Shown: positions 38,741-47,803, counted from the stretch's first letter. The stretch: 64,000 nucleotides of DNA from an uncultured Rhodocyclaceae bacterium (GCA_907163075.1 CAJQTY010000001.1:1798001-1862000), one strand, 5' to 3'. The notes: generated by a model not told the origin, from the letters alone. Translations and numbers: made by a program.

Positions 38741-39049
38741 GACCCAAAGGCGACAGTCGAGAGAATTGGGAGGAGTCATTCGCCGCTTGGGCAGGCGGAT
38801 CGGAAGCTGCCGCTCGCGTTGCTGGATGCGGTATCTCGTCCGAACGGCAGGTGTATAGCACTGCCAGAAACCTCTGGACTGAGCGGTTTTGCTTAGTAGC
38901 AACGTCGTCGATACCCATATCGAGTGATCTAACGCGAAGGTGACCTGAAACCACGCGAGGCAATTCGTTCGAAGAGAGCCCCGCTTACGGTTGTCAGGTT
39001 GACGTAGTGTTAGCCGGCGCCTCCAAAGGCCAATGAGCTTAAACTGCAA
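38741..39049. other. no gene recognised
   Basis: About 300 nt between the MITE-like element and the CBS-domain gene; short frames on both strands only, none credible. Confidence 0.35.
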
Positions 39050-39820
39050 TTACATGAGCTCAAATGGAGACAGAACGCCGCACAAATGATTTTTGTCGTC
39101 TTGGACCAGCCACAGCATTGGAGCTACGTTTGCATCATTGAATTTGAGGAGATCAGTAACAAGTGCGGTCGGCGTAACAACCGTTGCAACCACTAAATCA
39201 AGCCCACTAGCCGCAGCCTCCTGTATAGGAGTGGCTAAGAGTTCTTTGCGGTCCGGGTTGCGATGAAGATACCTTGCCATTGAAACTTCGGGCACAAGAA
39301 GCCACTTATCAATGTACACGGGGAGGTAAGAAAATGAGTGCATCAACATTAGTTGGCGTGCATGCGCGACAGGCTGCCACGGCTCTACCGTTATCGGTGA
39401 CTTAACCATGAAGTCTGCAACGGATTCCCGTCGGATCTGTTGTTCTGCCATCAGTGCTTCCTCCAAGCCAATGCAGAGCTCAATTGCGGCTGTGGTCGCA
39501 TACCGTGCGTAAACGCCGGTATGCATTGCGTCGTTTCTCGCGTTTTTGACTGTTTCGTATAACGCTTCGAATCGCGTGAATATCCCTGGAAAGACCTCTG
39601 TAAGGGACGACAAGACGGGGGAGTCAGTAACTAGTGGACGAATGTGCTCCAAGTAGGGGCCCATCGCCGCCTCTTCTCCGCGCAATCGCAATCCTAGAGC
39701 TTCAATTGCGAAACATATCTCACCAAATCCCTCAGCATCAGCCAGCGCGGAGTATCGCGCGGCTCTAAATCGGTCGCGATAATGAAGTCTCTCGTCCCAA
39801 GTAAGGGGTGGTCGCGGCAT
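39050..39820 (-). CDS. CBS-domain protein with N-terminal helical domain
   Basis: 256 aa from the ATG at 39820, which has AGGAAGACGGAG upstream (54 nt shorter than the first ATG). Residues 1-130 are helical (DAEGFGEICFAIEALGLRLR; NARNDAMHTGVYARYATTAA, reminiscent of HEPN/AbiA-like helical bundles); residues 130-256 form a CBS pair (SVADFMVKSPITVEPWQPVA, HSFSYLPVYIDKWLLV). CBS pairs bind adenosine nucleotides, so a nucleotide-sensing role is likely. No catalytic motif is certain. Single gene with no clear partner. Confidence 0.7.
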   Translation of the reverse strand: MPRPPLTWDERLHYRDRFRAARYSALADAEGFGEICFAIEALGLRLRGEEAAMGPYLEHIRPLVTDSPVLSSLTEVFPGIFTRFEALYETVKNARNDAMHTGVYARYATTAAIELCIGLEEALMAEQQIRRESVADFMVKSPITVEPWQPVAHARQLMLMHSFSYLPVYIDKWLLVPEVSMARYLHRNPDRKELLATPIQEAAASGLDLVVATVVTPTALVTDLLKFNDANVAPMLWLVQDDKNHLCGVLSPFELM

Positions 39821-39910
39821 TGGGCTCCGTCTTCCTTTCGTCCGCGTTGAGAATTTGCGGTGCGCTATATTCATACCGGTTATTTATTTCCCTTATTATT
39901 CCTATGGTAT

Positions 39911-40621
39911 TTAGAAGCACGTTATGGAAGTGCTTCTTACACCAAGGTCAACGCAGGTGATGCCAGGTGGAGGTAGCGATGCTCGTTGCTTTGCTGCCTT
40001 TGTAGCTTCTTCGGCCGCACTAGCGGCGCGGCGAGCCTCATAGGCTGCATTTTCTTGTGCTGCGGACTGGCGTTGCATCTCAGCAAGTTTTTCAAGTTCC
40101 AATGCATACTGCATGTCGATTGCTAGCTCCGGCGCATTCTGCGGTCGACTAAACGTGAAGGACTGACTGGTTCCATTTTTCAGGTTGGCAGTAATCGACG
40201 AAGAACTTGCTCGCGCACCACTCGGCCATTGTGCAGACATGCCCATCAGCGTCTTGTTACCTCGAGACCGGTCAGCTTCAGATATCTGGTATTTCAGGGT
40301 TACCGGCGTTCGACCAAAATTTTGTCCATTAGCCTGTACCAATGTCGCCCCCGGTGGATCAGAGTTGTAAGTGACAGCTAGCTGATTGCTTGCACAACCA
40401 GTAAGCAGCAATGGTGCAACAATGATGAAGGTAGCAAGAGTTTTCTCCCAAGACGCTTTTTTTTCCCTAGCATAATTGAATTGACTCAGCACCGCCAAGA
40501 TTGAGATGACAGGAAATGGACCACGGTTTTTCATTACCTTAAGCTGCTTTTCCATTAATTTCGGCAGTGTTGCCCCGCGATACTGCCGAACGGGTTGCTT
40601 AAGGTCCATGTTTTGTTCCAT
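39911..40621 (-). CDS. putative lipoprotein with PEGA-like domain
   Basis: Contains a signal segment with lipobox FIIVAPLLLTGCASNQ, then a PEGA-like beta domain (YNSDPPGATLVQANGQNFGR) and an Ala/Glu-rich helical end. The lipobox is about 76 residues from the first ATG, too far for a signal peptide, so the true start is probably internal (ATG at 40534 or an alternative codon nearer WEKTLATF). It would sit in the outer or inner membrane facing the periplasm. Function unknown. Confidence 0.6.
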   Translation of the reverse strand: MEQNMDLKQPVRQYRGATLPKLMEKQLKVMKNRGPFPVISILAVLSQFNYAREKKASWEKTLATFIIVAPLLLTGCASNQLAVTYNSDPPGATLVQANGQNFGRTPVTLKYQISEADRSRGNKTLMGMSAQWPSGARASSSSITANLKNGTSQSFTFSRPQNAPELAIDMQYALELEKLAEMQRQSAAQENAAYEARRAASAAEEATKAAKQRASLPPPGITCVDLGVRSTSITCF

Positions 40622-40709
40622 TCTTTCAACGTTTGTTTTTTGCGTCTGGTACGGCTTGATTGCCCCACGCGGTAAGAAATAGGTTCTGATTCAGGAGCGG
40701 CATATCGCT

Positions 40710-41231
40710 TTATTTTCTTGAGCCAAACGCCTCCTTAACCTTCCGGACGCTTTCTAAATCGATTGGTCGCAAATCCCCAGACTCGGTCAGCATTACAACA
40801 AAACGGCGATCCAAATCAGTCTTCAAGTCCTTTGGCAATCCATAGATCCGTTCTTCGTCACCAGTCGCTGTCGAGGTAATTACGTAGATCCGTTGCTCAT
40901 GTTCCAGCGCTTGAAAGAGCAATGACAGGTCAGTGACCTCGGGTGTTGATTCATCTTTAGGGTTTTCTCCGTTTTCTTTCCCCAGAAAAAAGGCTCCGGT
41001 GTCCGGATTCCACAGAACTGGGAGGCCCATCTCGTCGCGCATCGCCTCCAGATCTTCACTGATAACGCTTCTCCGCTCTTTCAGGTTTTCCATCAACCTG
41101 ACCATGCTCACACCACCGGATTGACGAAGAAGAACTTCAATACGAGCGATTCGCTCAGGGCGCTCAATAGCACACGCCCCCTGACTTGAGTTTGATAGCA
41201 CTATCTTTCCTCCATCATTCTTCTTCGACAT
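40710..41231 (-). CDS. HTH plus WYL-like regulator, second copy
   Basis: 173 aa from ATG 41231. N-terminal helix-turn-helix (ERIARIEVLLRQSGGVSMVR, then RRSVISEDLEAMRDEMGLPV) and a C-terminal WYL-like sensor fragment (LFQALEHEQRIYVITSTATG ... LRPIDLESVRKVKEAF). It is clearly paralogous to the gene immediately upstream, whose 3' end it overlaps by 17 nt, so the two form a tandem duplication that has diverged. Probably a DNA-binding repressor responding to a small ligand or ssDNA, as other WYL proteins do. Confidence 0.7.
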   Translation of the reverse strand: MSKKNDGGKIVLSNSSQGACAIERPERIARIEVLLRQSGGVSMVRLMENLKERRSVISEDLEAMRDEMGLPVLWNPDTGAFFLGKENGENPKDESTPEVTDLSLLFQALEHEQRIYVITSTATGDEERIYGLPKDLKTDLDRRFVVMLTESGDLRPIDLESVRKVKEAFGSRK

Positions 41232-41877
41232 CTCCCGAAATCGCCACGACTTTTCTAATCTGCCCCACGTCAATCTTCAGCGGGGTATTGCCGGATTCCG
41301 GACGTACATCGATGCACCATGTGTCCGCCGCAATCCGTAACTTCAGCGGCAAGCCAACCAAGGTTTCTTCCTTGCCTGCCGGCGTGGCCAGTGTCAGCCG
41401 GACAGATTGATCATTCACCAACGCCTCGAGAAGGATGTTGAAATCCAGATCGCCGAGGGTTGGCATGGCAGGCATATCGATCTCGATTTTCTGGTCCAGG
41501 CCAAAGAGATGGAAGTCGGCTTCATACAACATGTGCTTCAACAAGCCGCGCATCGGATCTAGAAACGGCCCGAGAAGGTTGGGGGCAATCTGCGCGACCA
41601 TGTTTTGCATGGTCAGCAAGGCATACGCCTGCTGCGGTGTGAACCATAAGCCCGGCAGCATGTACGCCGGACCAGTCTGGTTCTCCGCTTCAAGACGGTA
41701 CACGCCAGAGCCACGATCCCAAACAATGGGAGCATGCATTTCATCTCGCATCACATCCAAATCACGACAAACGGTGATACGCGAGACGGAAAGGTCGTCC
41801 CTCATTTGCGCCATCGTCACCCCCTGAGGTTGTCTCAACAAGACGTTGATGCGCGCGATACGTTGTGCTTTTTTCAT
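41215..41877 (-). CDS. HTH plus WYL-like regulator, first copy
   Basis: 220 aa. DeoR-like N-terminal helix-turn-helix (IARINVLLRQPQGVTMAQMR, SVSRITVCRDLDVMRDEMHA) and C-terminal WYL-like part (LLEALVNDQSVRLTLATPAG, LPLKLRIAADTWCIDVRPES). The central helical section (LWFTPQQAYALLTMQNMVAQ) is like the linker of YafY-type regulators. It follows the histone-deacetylase-like gene by 37 nt and overlaps its paralogue. A ligand-responsive regulator of this cassette is the simplest reading. Confidence 0.75.
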   Translation of the reverse strand: MKKAQRIARINVLLRQPQGVTMAQMRDDLSVSRITVCRDLDVMRDEMHAPIVWDRGSGVYRLEAENQTGPAYMLPGLWFTPQQAYALLTMQNMVAQIAPNLLGPFLDPMRGLLKHMLYEADFHLFGLDQKIEIDMPAMPTLGDLDFNILLEALVNDQSVRLTLATPAGKEETLVGLPLKLRIAADTWCIDVRPESGNTPLKIDVGQIRKVVAISGDVEEE

Positions 41878-41914
41878 GATTTCTCCCAGTTCAGTCTGAT
41901 GATTCTATTGTGTC

Positions 41915-42808
41915 TCAACCCCACAAGGCGGATTCGCTGTCTTCGCAACATGCCGCTTCAACACCCCAGGTTTCCGCAAAGGCGCGCAGGGTGTTGTCGT
42001 GGATGGTGAGTACCGGACGAATGGTGCCGGCCTCGTCCCGTTGATAGCCGCCCGCCAGGTTCCAGGCGACCGGGATACACAACTTGCGCAGACCGTCGAA
42101 GACGCGCGCATCGCGCCGGTAGAGCTGTCCGGTCGTCAGCCAGCCGCCCAGCGGATCGTCGATATGGGGATCGGCGCCGGCCTGATAGAGCACCAGATCA
42201 CAGTCTGAAAACGCCATGAGCAGTTGCGGCAGCATTGCCAGAAACGCTTCCGCCCGTTGTGGTCGGCCAAAAGCACGGCAGGGTGTGTAATGCACCACCC
42301 GGTCACCAAAATGCAGGCGATCGATGATGTCCTGTGTGCCGTCACCCCAATGTTGATCACAGTCGAGAATGCCGATCTTGCGTGCCTTGCCCTCGGCCAG
42401 CAGGATAGCTGCTGTGACCATTAGGCCGTTGAAGGTGCAGTAGCCGCCGGCATGGTCGTAACCGGCATGATGGAAGCCCGAGCAGGGGGCGATCGCACCC
42501 CATTGATTCGCCAGTGCTGCCCGTGCAGCAGACAGCATGACGCCGCTGGTATAGGGCAGCGATGTCGCCACGCTGGGTAGCGTGTTGCCGAAGCCGTTAT
42601 TGAGTTTTCCGGAAAGGACGCCTTCAATAAAGGCGCGATCATGCGCTAACGAAAGCTGATCCACGCTGACCGGCACCGGCGCCACGATATCCAGCGGCAG
42701 CCCCAGATCGGCCCATGAATCCATCACCTGAACCGGTTTGCCGGCACTGGGCGAATAACTGTTGGCGTCGGCCACCATCTTTGGCGTGTAATGAATCGAG
42801 AGTTTCAT
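41915..42808 (-). CDS. histone-deacetylase superfamily amidohydrolase
   Basis: 297 aa with the full zinc site of the HDAC/AcuC/acetylpolyamine amidohydrolase superfamily: FHHAGYDHAGGYCTFNGL, GILDCDQHWGDGTQDII (metal Asp and His), LVLYQAGADPHIDDPLGGWL (metal Asp). Bacterial members remove acetyl or acyl groups from polyamines, lysines or metabolites; the substrate here cannot be told. It is the second gene of a four-gene leftward unit with an unknown protein before and two WYL-like regulators after. Ribosome site CGGAGAACGGAAATG. Confidence 0.9.
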   Translation of the reverse strand: MKLSIHYTPKMVADANSYSPSAGKPVQVMDSWADLGLPLDIVAPVPVSVDQLSLAHDRAFIEGVLSGKLNNGFGNTLPSVATSLPYTSGVMLSAARAALANQWGAIAPCSGFHHAGYDHAGGYCTFNGLMVTAAILLAEGKARKIGILDCDQHWGDGTQDIIDRLHFGDRVVHYTPCRAFGRPQRAEAFLAMLPQLLMAFSDCDLVLYQAGADPHIDDPLGGWLTTGQLYRRDARVFDGLRKLCIPVAWNLAGGYQRDEAGTIRPVLTIHDNTLRAFAETWGVEAACCEDSESALWG

Positions 42809-42893
42809 TTCCGTTCTCCGGCGTTGAATTGATGTAGCCAGTATGAGGAGGGGGGTGTTTCACCACGTGATACACCCTTCGGAAATCAACTTT

Positions 42894-43544
42894 TTATTTC
42901 TCAGCAAGCGCACGCAGCGTGATCTCGGCAATCAACGAAATGCGCTCGGCCCCACTCAACCCCTCACCATCCGGATCAAGCAGGTCTTCGTAGCCTGAGC
43001 TGCGGCTGGCGCCTTTGGCGGTGTATTCATCACCGCGGCCACCAATGCCGAACTCGATGTCGCCGATGCGCCATTTGCGGCCCGTCTGCTGCTCAAAGTC
43101 GGTGAGTTCGAGGAGAGCCGTGCTGACGATTTCGCCGCGCAGTTCATGAACCACCTTATTCACCAAGCTGACCGGGAGGCTGTAATCAACAACGGCACCG
43201 CTGAGGGTCAGACCTTCCCGGCTGGCCCGGCGGGCACGGTCATTGAGGTTGAAGTTCTGGGCGCTGGGAATGCGTGCGGAGGCCTTGACGTTGATCTGCT
43301 CGTAGCCAACAGTTGGGTTGGCCTCTCGATGCAGTGTGGAGAAAACCCAATCCACGCTCGGGATGAAGCGGCTGAGTACGTCCCGAATCTGACGTTGCAA
43401 CTCGGCCTGATCCGTCTGGGCCGCGCTGACCAACAGCGCAACATAGATGCTGACACAAACGGTGTCCTGGGCCAGGGTGCGTTGGGCAATGGCACGGTAG
43501 CGTAGCGTGTCATCCTGGCGGGTGAGGTAGATTTTGTCGTTCAT
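42894..43544 (-). CDS. unknown protein heading the deacetylase cassette
   Basis: 216 aa, no signal peptide and no family recognised. Two similar-looking alpha/beta stretches are visible (VCVSIYVALLVSAAQTDQAE; LTLSGAVVDYSLPVSLVNKV), which faintly recall SIMPL-type repeats, but I do not assign it. An acidic/Gly segment (DLLDPDGEGLSG) follows. It is the first gene of the unit: 86 nt before the deacetylase gene, ATG preceded by CAGGAGAACTGCGCC. Confidence 0.65.
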   Translation of the reverse strand: MNDKIYLTRQDDTLRYRAIAQRTLAQDTVCVSIYVALLVSAAQTDQAELQRQIRDVLSRFIPSVDWVFSTLHREANPTVGYEQINVKASARIPSAQNFNLNDRARRASREGLTLSGAVVDYSLPVSLVNKVVHELRGEIVSTALLELTDFEQQTGRKWRIGDIEFGIGGRGDEYTAKGASRSSGYEDLLDPDGEGLSGAERISLIAEITLRALAEK

Positions 43545-43748
43545 GGCGCAGTTCTCCTGTGGGTTGTTGATAGAACACAGGATGCGGCATGGGGTGTCTC
43601 AGGGGATGAGACAGGAAAAGGAGCGCGGCAAGTAATTCCGTCTCACCCGTGCATGAGCCACCTCTGCCGTACCGAACTGCCGAATGTCCGGCAAGATTGC
43701 CAGAATCGCAATTTCACCTTCTGTAGATAATTCGAGTCTGGAACCTAT

Positions 43749-43919
43749 TCACGCCTTCGCCCACTCCGCCAGAGCCCGACGATCCCGCTTTAAGGCACCA
43801 AACTTCCGGTGCTCTACCGTACGCGTGCCGTCGACCTGCTCGATCACGGCACAGGCACTGATTTTGGCTTGATGAACATCGAGTCCGATAACCCGTTTGT
43901 AAATCGGTGATATTTTCAT
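43749..43919 (-). pseudogene. 5' fragment of IS110-family transposase
   Basis: From ATG 43919, with a strong AAGGAGG site, 56 residues match the N-terminus of IS110-type DEDD transposases (YKRVIGLDVHQAKISACAVI, ALKRDRRALAEWAKA). The frame then ends at TGA and the sequence beyond has no resemblance to the family. Only the start of the gene is left. Confidence 0.75.
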
Positions 43920-44202
43920 GAAACCTCCTTGAACGAAACACACTATGATTCCGAGTGTGCATGTCGCCCAAGGGCACCACCATTCAACGGTCTGTCAGAC
44001 GTCGACGGCTCTTTTTGGCGTGCGCTGTCCACCGACTCTCTCAAGTCGGTGCCAAGCAATCCGGGGTACGAGTGAATGGCGGCGGGTCGAGTTAGGTTTC
44101 GCGGTTGTTGCCATCAACTCGTTTCGTGACCTCGGCCCTTGCGCGACTGCGTACCCTCTCAGTGTCTTTCATCATCAGGGGTGCCGCGCTACTGCATGAA
44201 AG
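43920..44202. other. no gene recognised
   Basis: About 280 nt upstream of the IS110 fragment. It could hold the element's left end, but I could not define it. Confidence 0.3.
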
Positions 44203-44449
44203 TTAGTGGGACTTTACGTTTTCGCAAGTCTCGATAGCGATTTTTTGCGCACCTTCATTGTGAGGGTATTTCTTTTCTGCCAAATCTAAACAGGCATCGT
44301 AGATGTCCATTAACTCATAGCCGCTTTTTTTTTCGAGGTTCAAACACATTTAACAGAAAGATTGCGGTGAGTACTATGCCCACCACCCACATGATCCTAG
44401 CTTGTCTATTCTTCTGCTTGATGAATTCAGCTTCAGTAAGATGTTCCAT
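44203..44449 (-). pseudogene. small one-span membrane protein broken in an A9 run
   Basis: ATG 44449 gives MEHLTEAEFIKQKNRQARIM, then one membrane span (WVVGIVLTAIFLLNVF) and EPRKKK ending at TGA. Removing one A from the run of nine (plus-strand T9 at 44325-44333) shifts to a frame reading SGYELMDIYDACLDLAEKKY and on to a natural stop at 44203, giving about 81 residues. This is a slippage lesion; it might also be a phase-variable switch. The longer upstream frame to 44647 is unlikely to be coding. Confidence 0.5.
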
Positions 44450-44714
44450 TCTTGGACTCCCTGTTGAGCTCTTAAAGTTTTCGCCCTTCTTGGGCTCATC
44501 GTCTCGACGAAAATTAGCATTAATGTTGGGGGTGCTTGCAGTGTGATCTTTTGTGATACCTGCCGGTACTGTTGGCTCACCATGATGCGTCGTCCCACAA
44601 GGGGGCTCCATGAGCCAAAAGGGGTCAGAGACATTTGCATTTCCCAAGGGAAAAAGGCATCGCGTTAGTTAGCCAAAAATTTTCAAATAAATACTATCAC
44701 TTTTGTCGGGGGTG

Positions 44715-44960
44715 TCAGGGTGTTGGCTGGCAAACTTTGCTCTCTCCCAGTTTAGCCCGTGGATTTTCGCTGCACCGTTCAGCGCTTGACCCATCGTCGA
44801 CTTGAATCTCGGGAAGACATCGCGCCCATAAACGTACCTGACTTTGCTGCCAGCCGAGCTGTTGCCACAGCATTCCGTAATCGAGCCAGAGTTGTTCCAG
44901 CGAGCAGGGGTACAGCTCCAACTGCCGGCGAACTGGTGCGAGTGAAATGTCAGCCATCAT
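44715..44960 (-). CDS. possible small protein after methyltransferase
   Basis: About 81 aa (ADISLAPVRRQLELYPCSLE, WQQLGWQQSQVRLWARCLPE), starting 27 nt downstream of the methyltransferase stop with AGGAAT before the start codons. No family recognised. It might be part of that operon or a remnant. Confidence 0.3.
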   Translation of the reverse strand: MMADISLAPVRRQLELYPCSLEQLWLDYGMLWQQLGWQQSQVRLWARCLPEIQVDDGSSAERCSENPRAKLGESKVCQPTP

Positions 44961-44986
44961 CAAATCATTCCTGGCGCGCCATGACC

Positions 44987-46831
44987 TCAGGCACCGAAGA
45001 AGCCAGGGGCGCGGAGTCCAGCGATTTTGGCCCGCAGCTCCTTAATCGCTTTCGCCCATTCGACTTCATCGTCAAAGGCGCGCTGCCATTTCTCCTGCAT
45101 CGCTTTCGATGGCACCGGAATCGGAAGTTCGTTGAGATCCTGAGCCTGAATGGCTGGAACCGTGGCACCCGCAGCTCTGGACTTGAGCATCTGCTCTCCG
45201 AGTTTTGACTTGAGGTAGAGGTACAGCACTGCCGGACGGATCACGTCGTTCTTGACCCTGACAATCAGGAACCCCTGGCTCGCCAGCCAACGCGGAATAG
45301 TCTCCACTGTATCACTTGAAATGGCTTCATCATAATCGGGCGAGACGATCCCTACGCGGCCAATGGTTCCCCGAAACGAAACGAGGATGTCGTTGCCCTG
45401 GAGCGCGAAATCTTCGGCCCGATACTCCATTCGTTGATCCACAGCGACTGGACGACCGGGTCCGCAGATGTAGCCGGCTTCCGGTATTTCATCGTGTCCA
45501 ATTTCTGCCCACCGGGCAGTGGCATTCTCGTCGTGACGTGCGCGGACCATCTGCGGCCGGATCAAGTCGGCAAGATCCTTGAGTTCTTTTGTCGGACCAA
45601 TATTCGAAGTCCGCGAACCAGCGAGTGTGTCGTTGGCAGCAAGGTACCGGTTTGGCGCGAGATTTCCCCGCGTTTGAATGCATTCGTCGATCGAAACCAA
45701 ACGGCTGAATTCACTCTCCTTGCGTTCGCTGACAATCGCTACGATGTCGTCAATGCGCTGGAGCTGGTTGCGACGGGCCTCGGTGCGGCTACGCATGATT
45801 TTTCGTGTAACGAAGCCATGATCATGATCACGCAAATCAACAAAGAAGACCTCCTCATGACCACCCTCGGTGTCGATCACCATGATCGAATGAGATACCG
45901 GATTTCCGTAGAGTATGTTGGACGGCAGTGCGACCACGGCTGCAATCTGCCCTCGGCGCAACATTTCTTCCTTCAGGAATCGTTCGCCCGACGTAGCCCT
46001 CGCGAGAAACCCGTCCGGGACCGTAAGAACAATCCGCCCGCGTGTCTGGGCCAGTAGATGCTGGATTTGCAGAGTCTGAGTGTAGAACGCCTCATGACGG
46101 AACCGCTTATATATGTCTGGCACATGGGTTGATGCTCGGTCCCCAAATGGAGGCGAGGCGATTGAAAGGTCGAACGTGTCGAGTTCCAGACCCTTCGCCT
46201 GTGACGGACTTTGGATCGGGTCTCCTCTCACTATCTTGATGGGTTCTTCGGCAGCGAGAATGTTTGCCAGTGCCGGCCAAGGGGACAACATTGTCGTTTC
46301 CAGCGTTACCTTGTGTCCTTGGCGGCTCGCATGGACCGCGAGCAGCAAGGAGCCTTCCCAGGGGCAATAAACTCGCTGAGCCGTATAACTGTTTCGAGCC
46401 AGCGAGCACATCAGCCTGGCGACGTCGTCAGGCAGACCGCGATGCCGACCCTCACGGGCGGCGAGATCGAAACACGCGATGAACGCTTCCTGGTAGTCGA
46501 ACGTTCCGCCATCGATTGCCTGGCGCAAGGTGATTCCCAGCGCTGCCAGCTGCTCGTCATCGAGGTGATCGATTGCGCTGACATTGCCTCCGGGGTCGGA
46601 AAAGGCCGCGGCGACGCCTAAAAGTGAGTCCGCGCTGCCGACGGCTTCGTAAGTCGCGCGCAGCTGTTTCCAGCTGAACGCACCGTCGATCGGAAAAAGC
46701 TCGCTGCCGGAAAGTCTGGCCTCGTCAGAAAGTTTGATCCAGGCGCACAAGCGCGCCAGGAAAACGCCCACCGAATCGGCGGGATTGGACCGAATTTGAT
46801 CGGCCAGTTGGAGAATGATGGCTTGGCTCAT
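44987..46831 (-). CDS. fused type I methyltransferase-specificity protein
   Basis: 614 aa. N-terminal half: N6-adenine methyltransferase of HsdM type with an AdoMet-region VYCPWEGSLLLAVHASRQGH and catalytic motif IV as ASPPFGD (normally NPPF/NPPY). C-terminal third: one target-recognition domain of HsdS type (ILVSFRGTIGRVGIVSPDYD ... VPAIQAQDLNELPIPVPSKA). No HsdR restriction gene lies beside it, so it is a solitary methylase or belongs to an unusual system with the two small genes upstream. ATG at 46831 gives a 4-nt gap to the preceding stop. Asn to Ser in motif IV is uncommon and may affect activity. Confidence 0.85.
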   Translation of the reverse strand: MSQAIILQLADQIRSNPADSVGVFLARLCAWIKLSDEARLSGSELFPIDGAFSWKQLRATYEAVGSADSLLGVAAAFSDPGGNVSAIDHLDDEQLAALGITLRQAIDGGTFDYQEAFIACFDLAAREGRHRGLPDDVARLMCSLARNSYTAQRVYCPWEGSLLLAVHASRQGHKVTLETTMLSPWPALANILAAEEPIKIVRGDPIQSPSQAKGLELDTFDLSIASPPFGDRASTHVPDIYKRFRHEAFYTQTLQIQHLLAQTRGRIVLTVPDGFLARATSGERFLKEEMLRRGQIAAVVALPSNILYGNPVSHSIMVIDTEGGHEEVFFVDLRDHDHGFVTRKIMRSRTEARRNQLQRIDDIVAIVSERKESEFSRLVSIDECIQTRGNLAPNRYLAANDTLAGSRTSNIGPTKELKDLADLIRPQMVRARHDENATARWAEIGHDEIPEAGYICGPGRPVAVDQRMEYRAEDFALQGNDILVSFRGTIGRVGIVSPDYDEAISSDTVETIPRWLASQGFLIVRVKNDVIRPAVLYLYLKSKLGEQMLKSRAAGATVPAIQAQDLNELPIPVPSKAMQEKWQRAFDDEVEWAKAIKELRAKIAGLRAPGFFGA

Positions 46832-46835
46832 AGGT

Positions 46836-47105
46836 CTAGTGCTTGTTCCTCTTATAACTATCAAGGTTGTACGTGGTGATTTCGATGTCTCCCTCTGACA
46901 CCACGACGATTCCGCCCTTATCCAGGATCTTCTTGGCCGTCCTTTCGAGACGGGCGAGACGATCAATCAGGGCTTCGAGAGACTCGGCATCCGTCGGCAC
47001 GAATTCGTCGCCGTCAACGCCACCGTACGGCGCAAGCAAACTACCGATGACGGATTTCATTTCGATGCGGTTCATCTTCGGCTGAACGTGACGGGTCCTG
47101 CTCAT
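46836..47105 (-). CDS. small protein between DUF4258-like gene and methylase
   Basis: 89 aa from ATG 47105, overlapping the previous stop by ATGA and ending 4 nt before the methylase start. Helical N-terminal half (MNRIEMKSVIGSLLAPYGGV), a heptad-like stretch (ESLEALIDRLARLERTAKKI) and a short beta C-terminus. No family recognised. Tight packing argues for an accessory subunit or regulator of the methylase. Confidence 0.65.
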   Translation of the reverse strand: MSRTRHVQPKMNRIEMKSVIGSLLAPYGGVDGDEFVPTDAESLEALIDRLARLERTAKKILDKGGIVVVSEGDIEITTYNLDSYKRNKH

Positions 47106-47317
47106 GCTCCTTGCCCCCCGGGCGTCCTGCCCTTGACCCGACAGAGCTTCCACAATGCCAACTTGATGCGGCGCACATTCTCCAAAAGGTACTGAACCTG
47201 CTTGCGACTTAGGACGATGCGGTCGCCTTGGTCGTTGCCGACGAGAACGGCGAGATCAACCATGTCTTGGGTGATTCCGCGCCGGTTCATCTGGTCATGC
47301 ATGTGCTTCGTTTTCAT
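47102..47317 (-). CDS. DUF4258-like small protein
   Basis: 71 aa from ATG 47317, which has GGAGGCGAA upstream. The pattern MHDQMNRRGITQDMVDLAVL followed by GDRIVLSRKQVQYLL resembles DUF4258/RelE-adjacent small proteins, where a His near the N-terminus and an RGI helix recur. It is first in the methylase operon and follows a consensus promoter. A toxin-like role is possible but only inferred. Confidence 0.65.
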   Translation of the reverse strand: MKTKHMHDQMNRRGITQDMVDLAVLVGNDQGDRIVLSRKQVQYLLENVRRIKLALWKLCRVKGRTPGGQGA

Positions 47318-47348
47318 TTCGCCTCCTTCGATCAGTGCCGATGAGTGA

Positions 47349-47385
47349 ATTATAAGCACTATCAACCATAAGTCAAGCCTGACTT
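47349..47385 (-). promoter_or_regulatory. consensus sigma-70 promoter with overlapping inverted repeat
   Basis: Leftward -35 TTGACT (plus-strand 47371-47376) and perfect -10 TATAAT (47349-47354) with a 16-bp spacer, about 32 nt upstream of the DUF4258-like start. An inverted repeat AAGTCA-AGCC-TGACTT (47370-47385) covers the -35 box, the place for an autorepressor. Confidence 0.75.
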
Positions 47386-47803
47386 TACGTTTGGATTGAA
47401 AAAAATTCAGCGCTCTGGATCCTATTGAGTTAAGCCTGTAGATTCTTCTATTTCTTCTATCTACGGCACACCGATAACAGAAGCTTGTACGAACTTAGAA
47501 GCCGGCACCTGCACAATAAAGAACCGCAGGCATCGCTAGATGCGCGTGTATCGACCGCAACATGGACCAAACCGATGCACTAGGTATTGCTGGCCGTCTG
47601 ACGAGTTCAACTACGGCTCGAAGTGCGGAATACCGCTAATGCACGTCGGGTCACCGAACTGGCTGACTCAGGAGCAACTAAGCACATTGCTGGATATACG
47701 GCATATCCGTTACCATCCCTAGACACGCACATCATGCGTTGACTTTGTGGCAAAGCGGTATCATCATGTTCATTCCTGGCTCGATATGTGACGGTTAGCA
47801 TAT
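47386..47803. other. no gene recognised
   Basis: About 420 nt between divergent units; should contain the promoter of the rightward gene at 47804. No frame is convincing. Confidence 0.35.
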
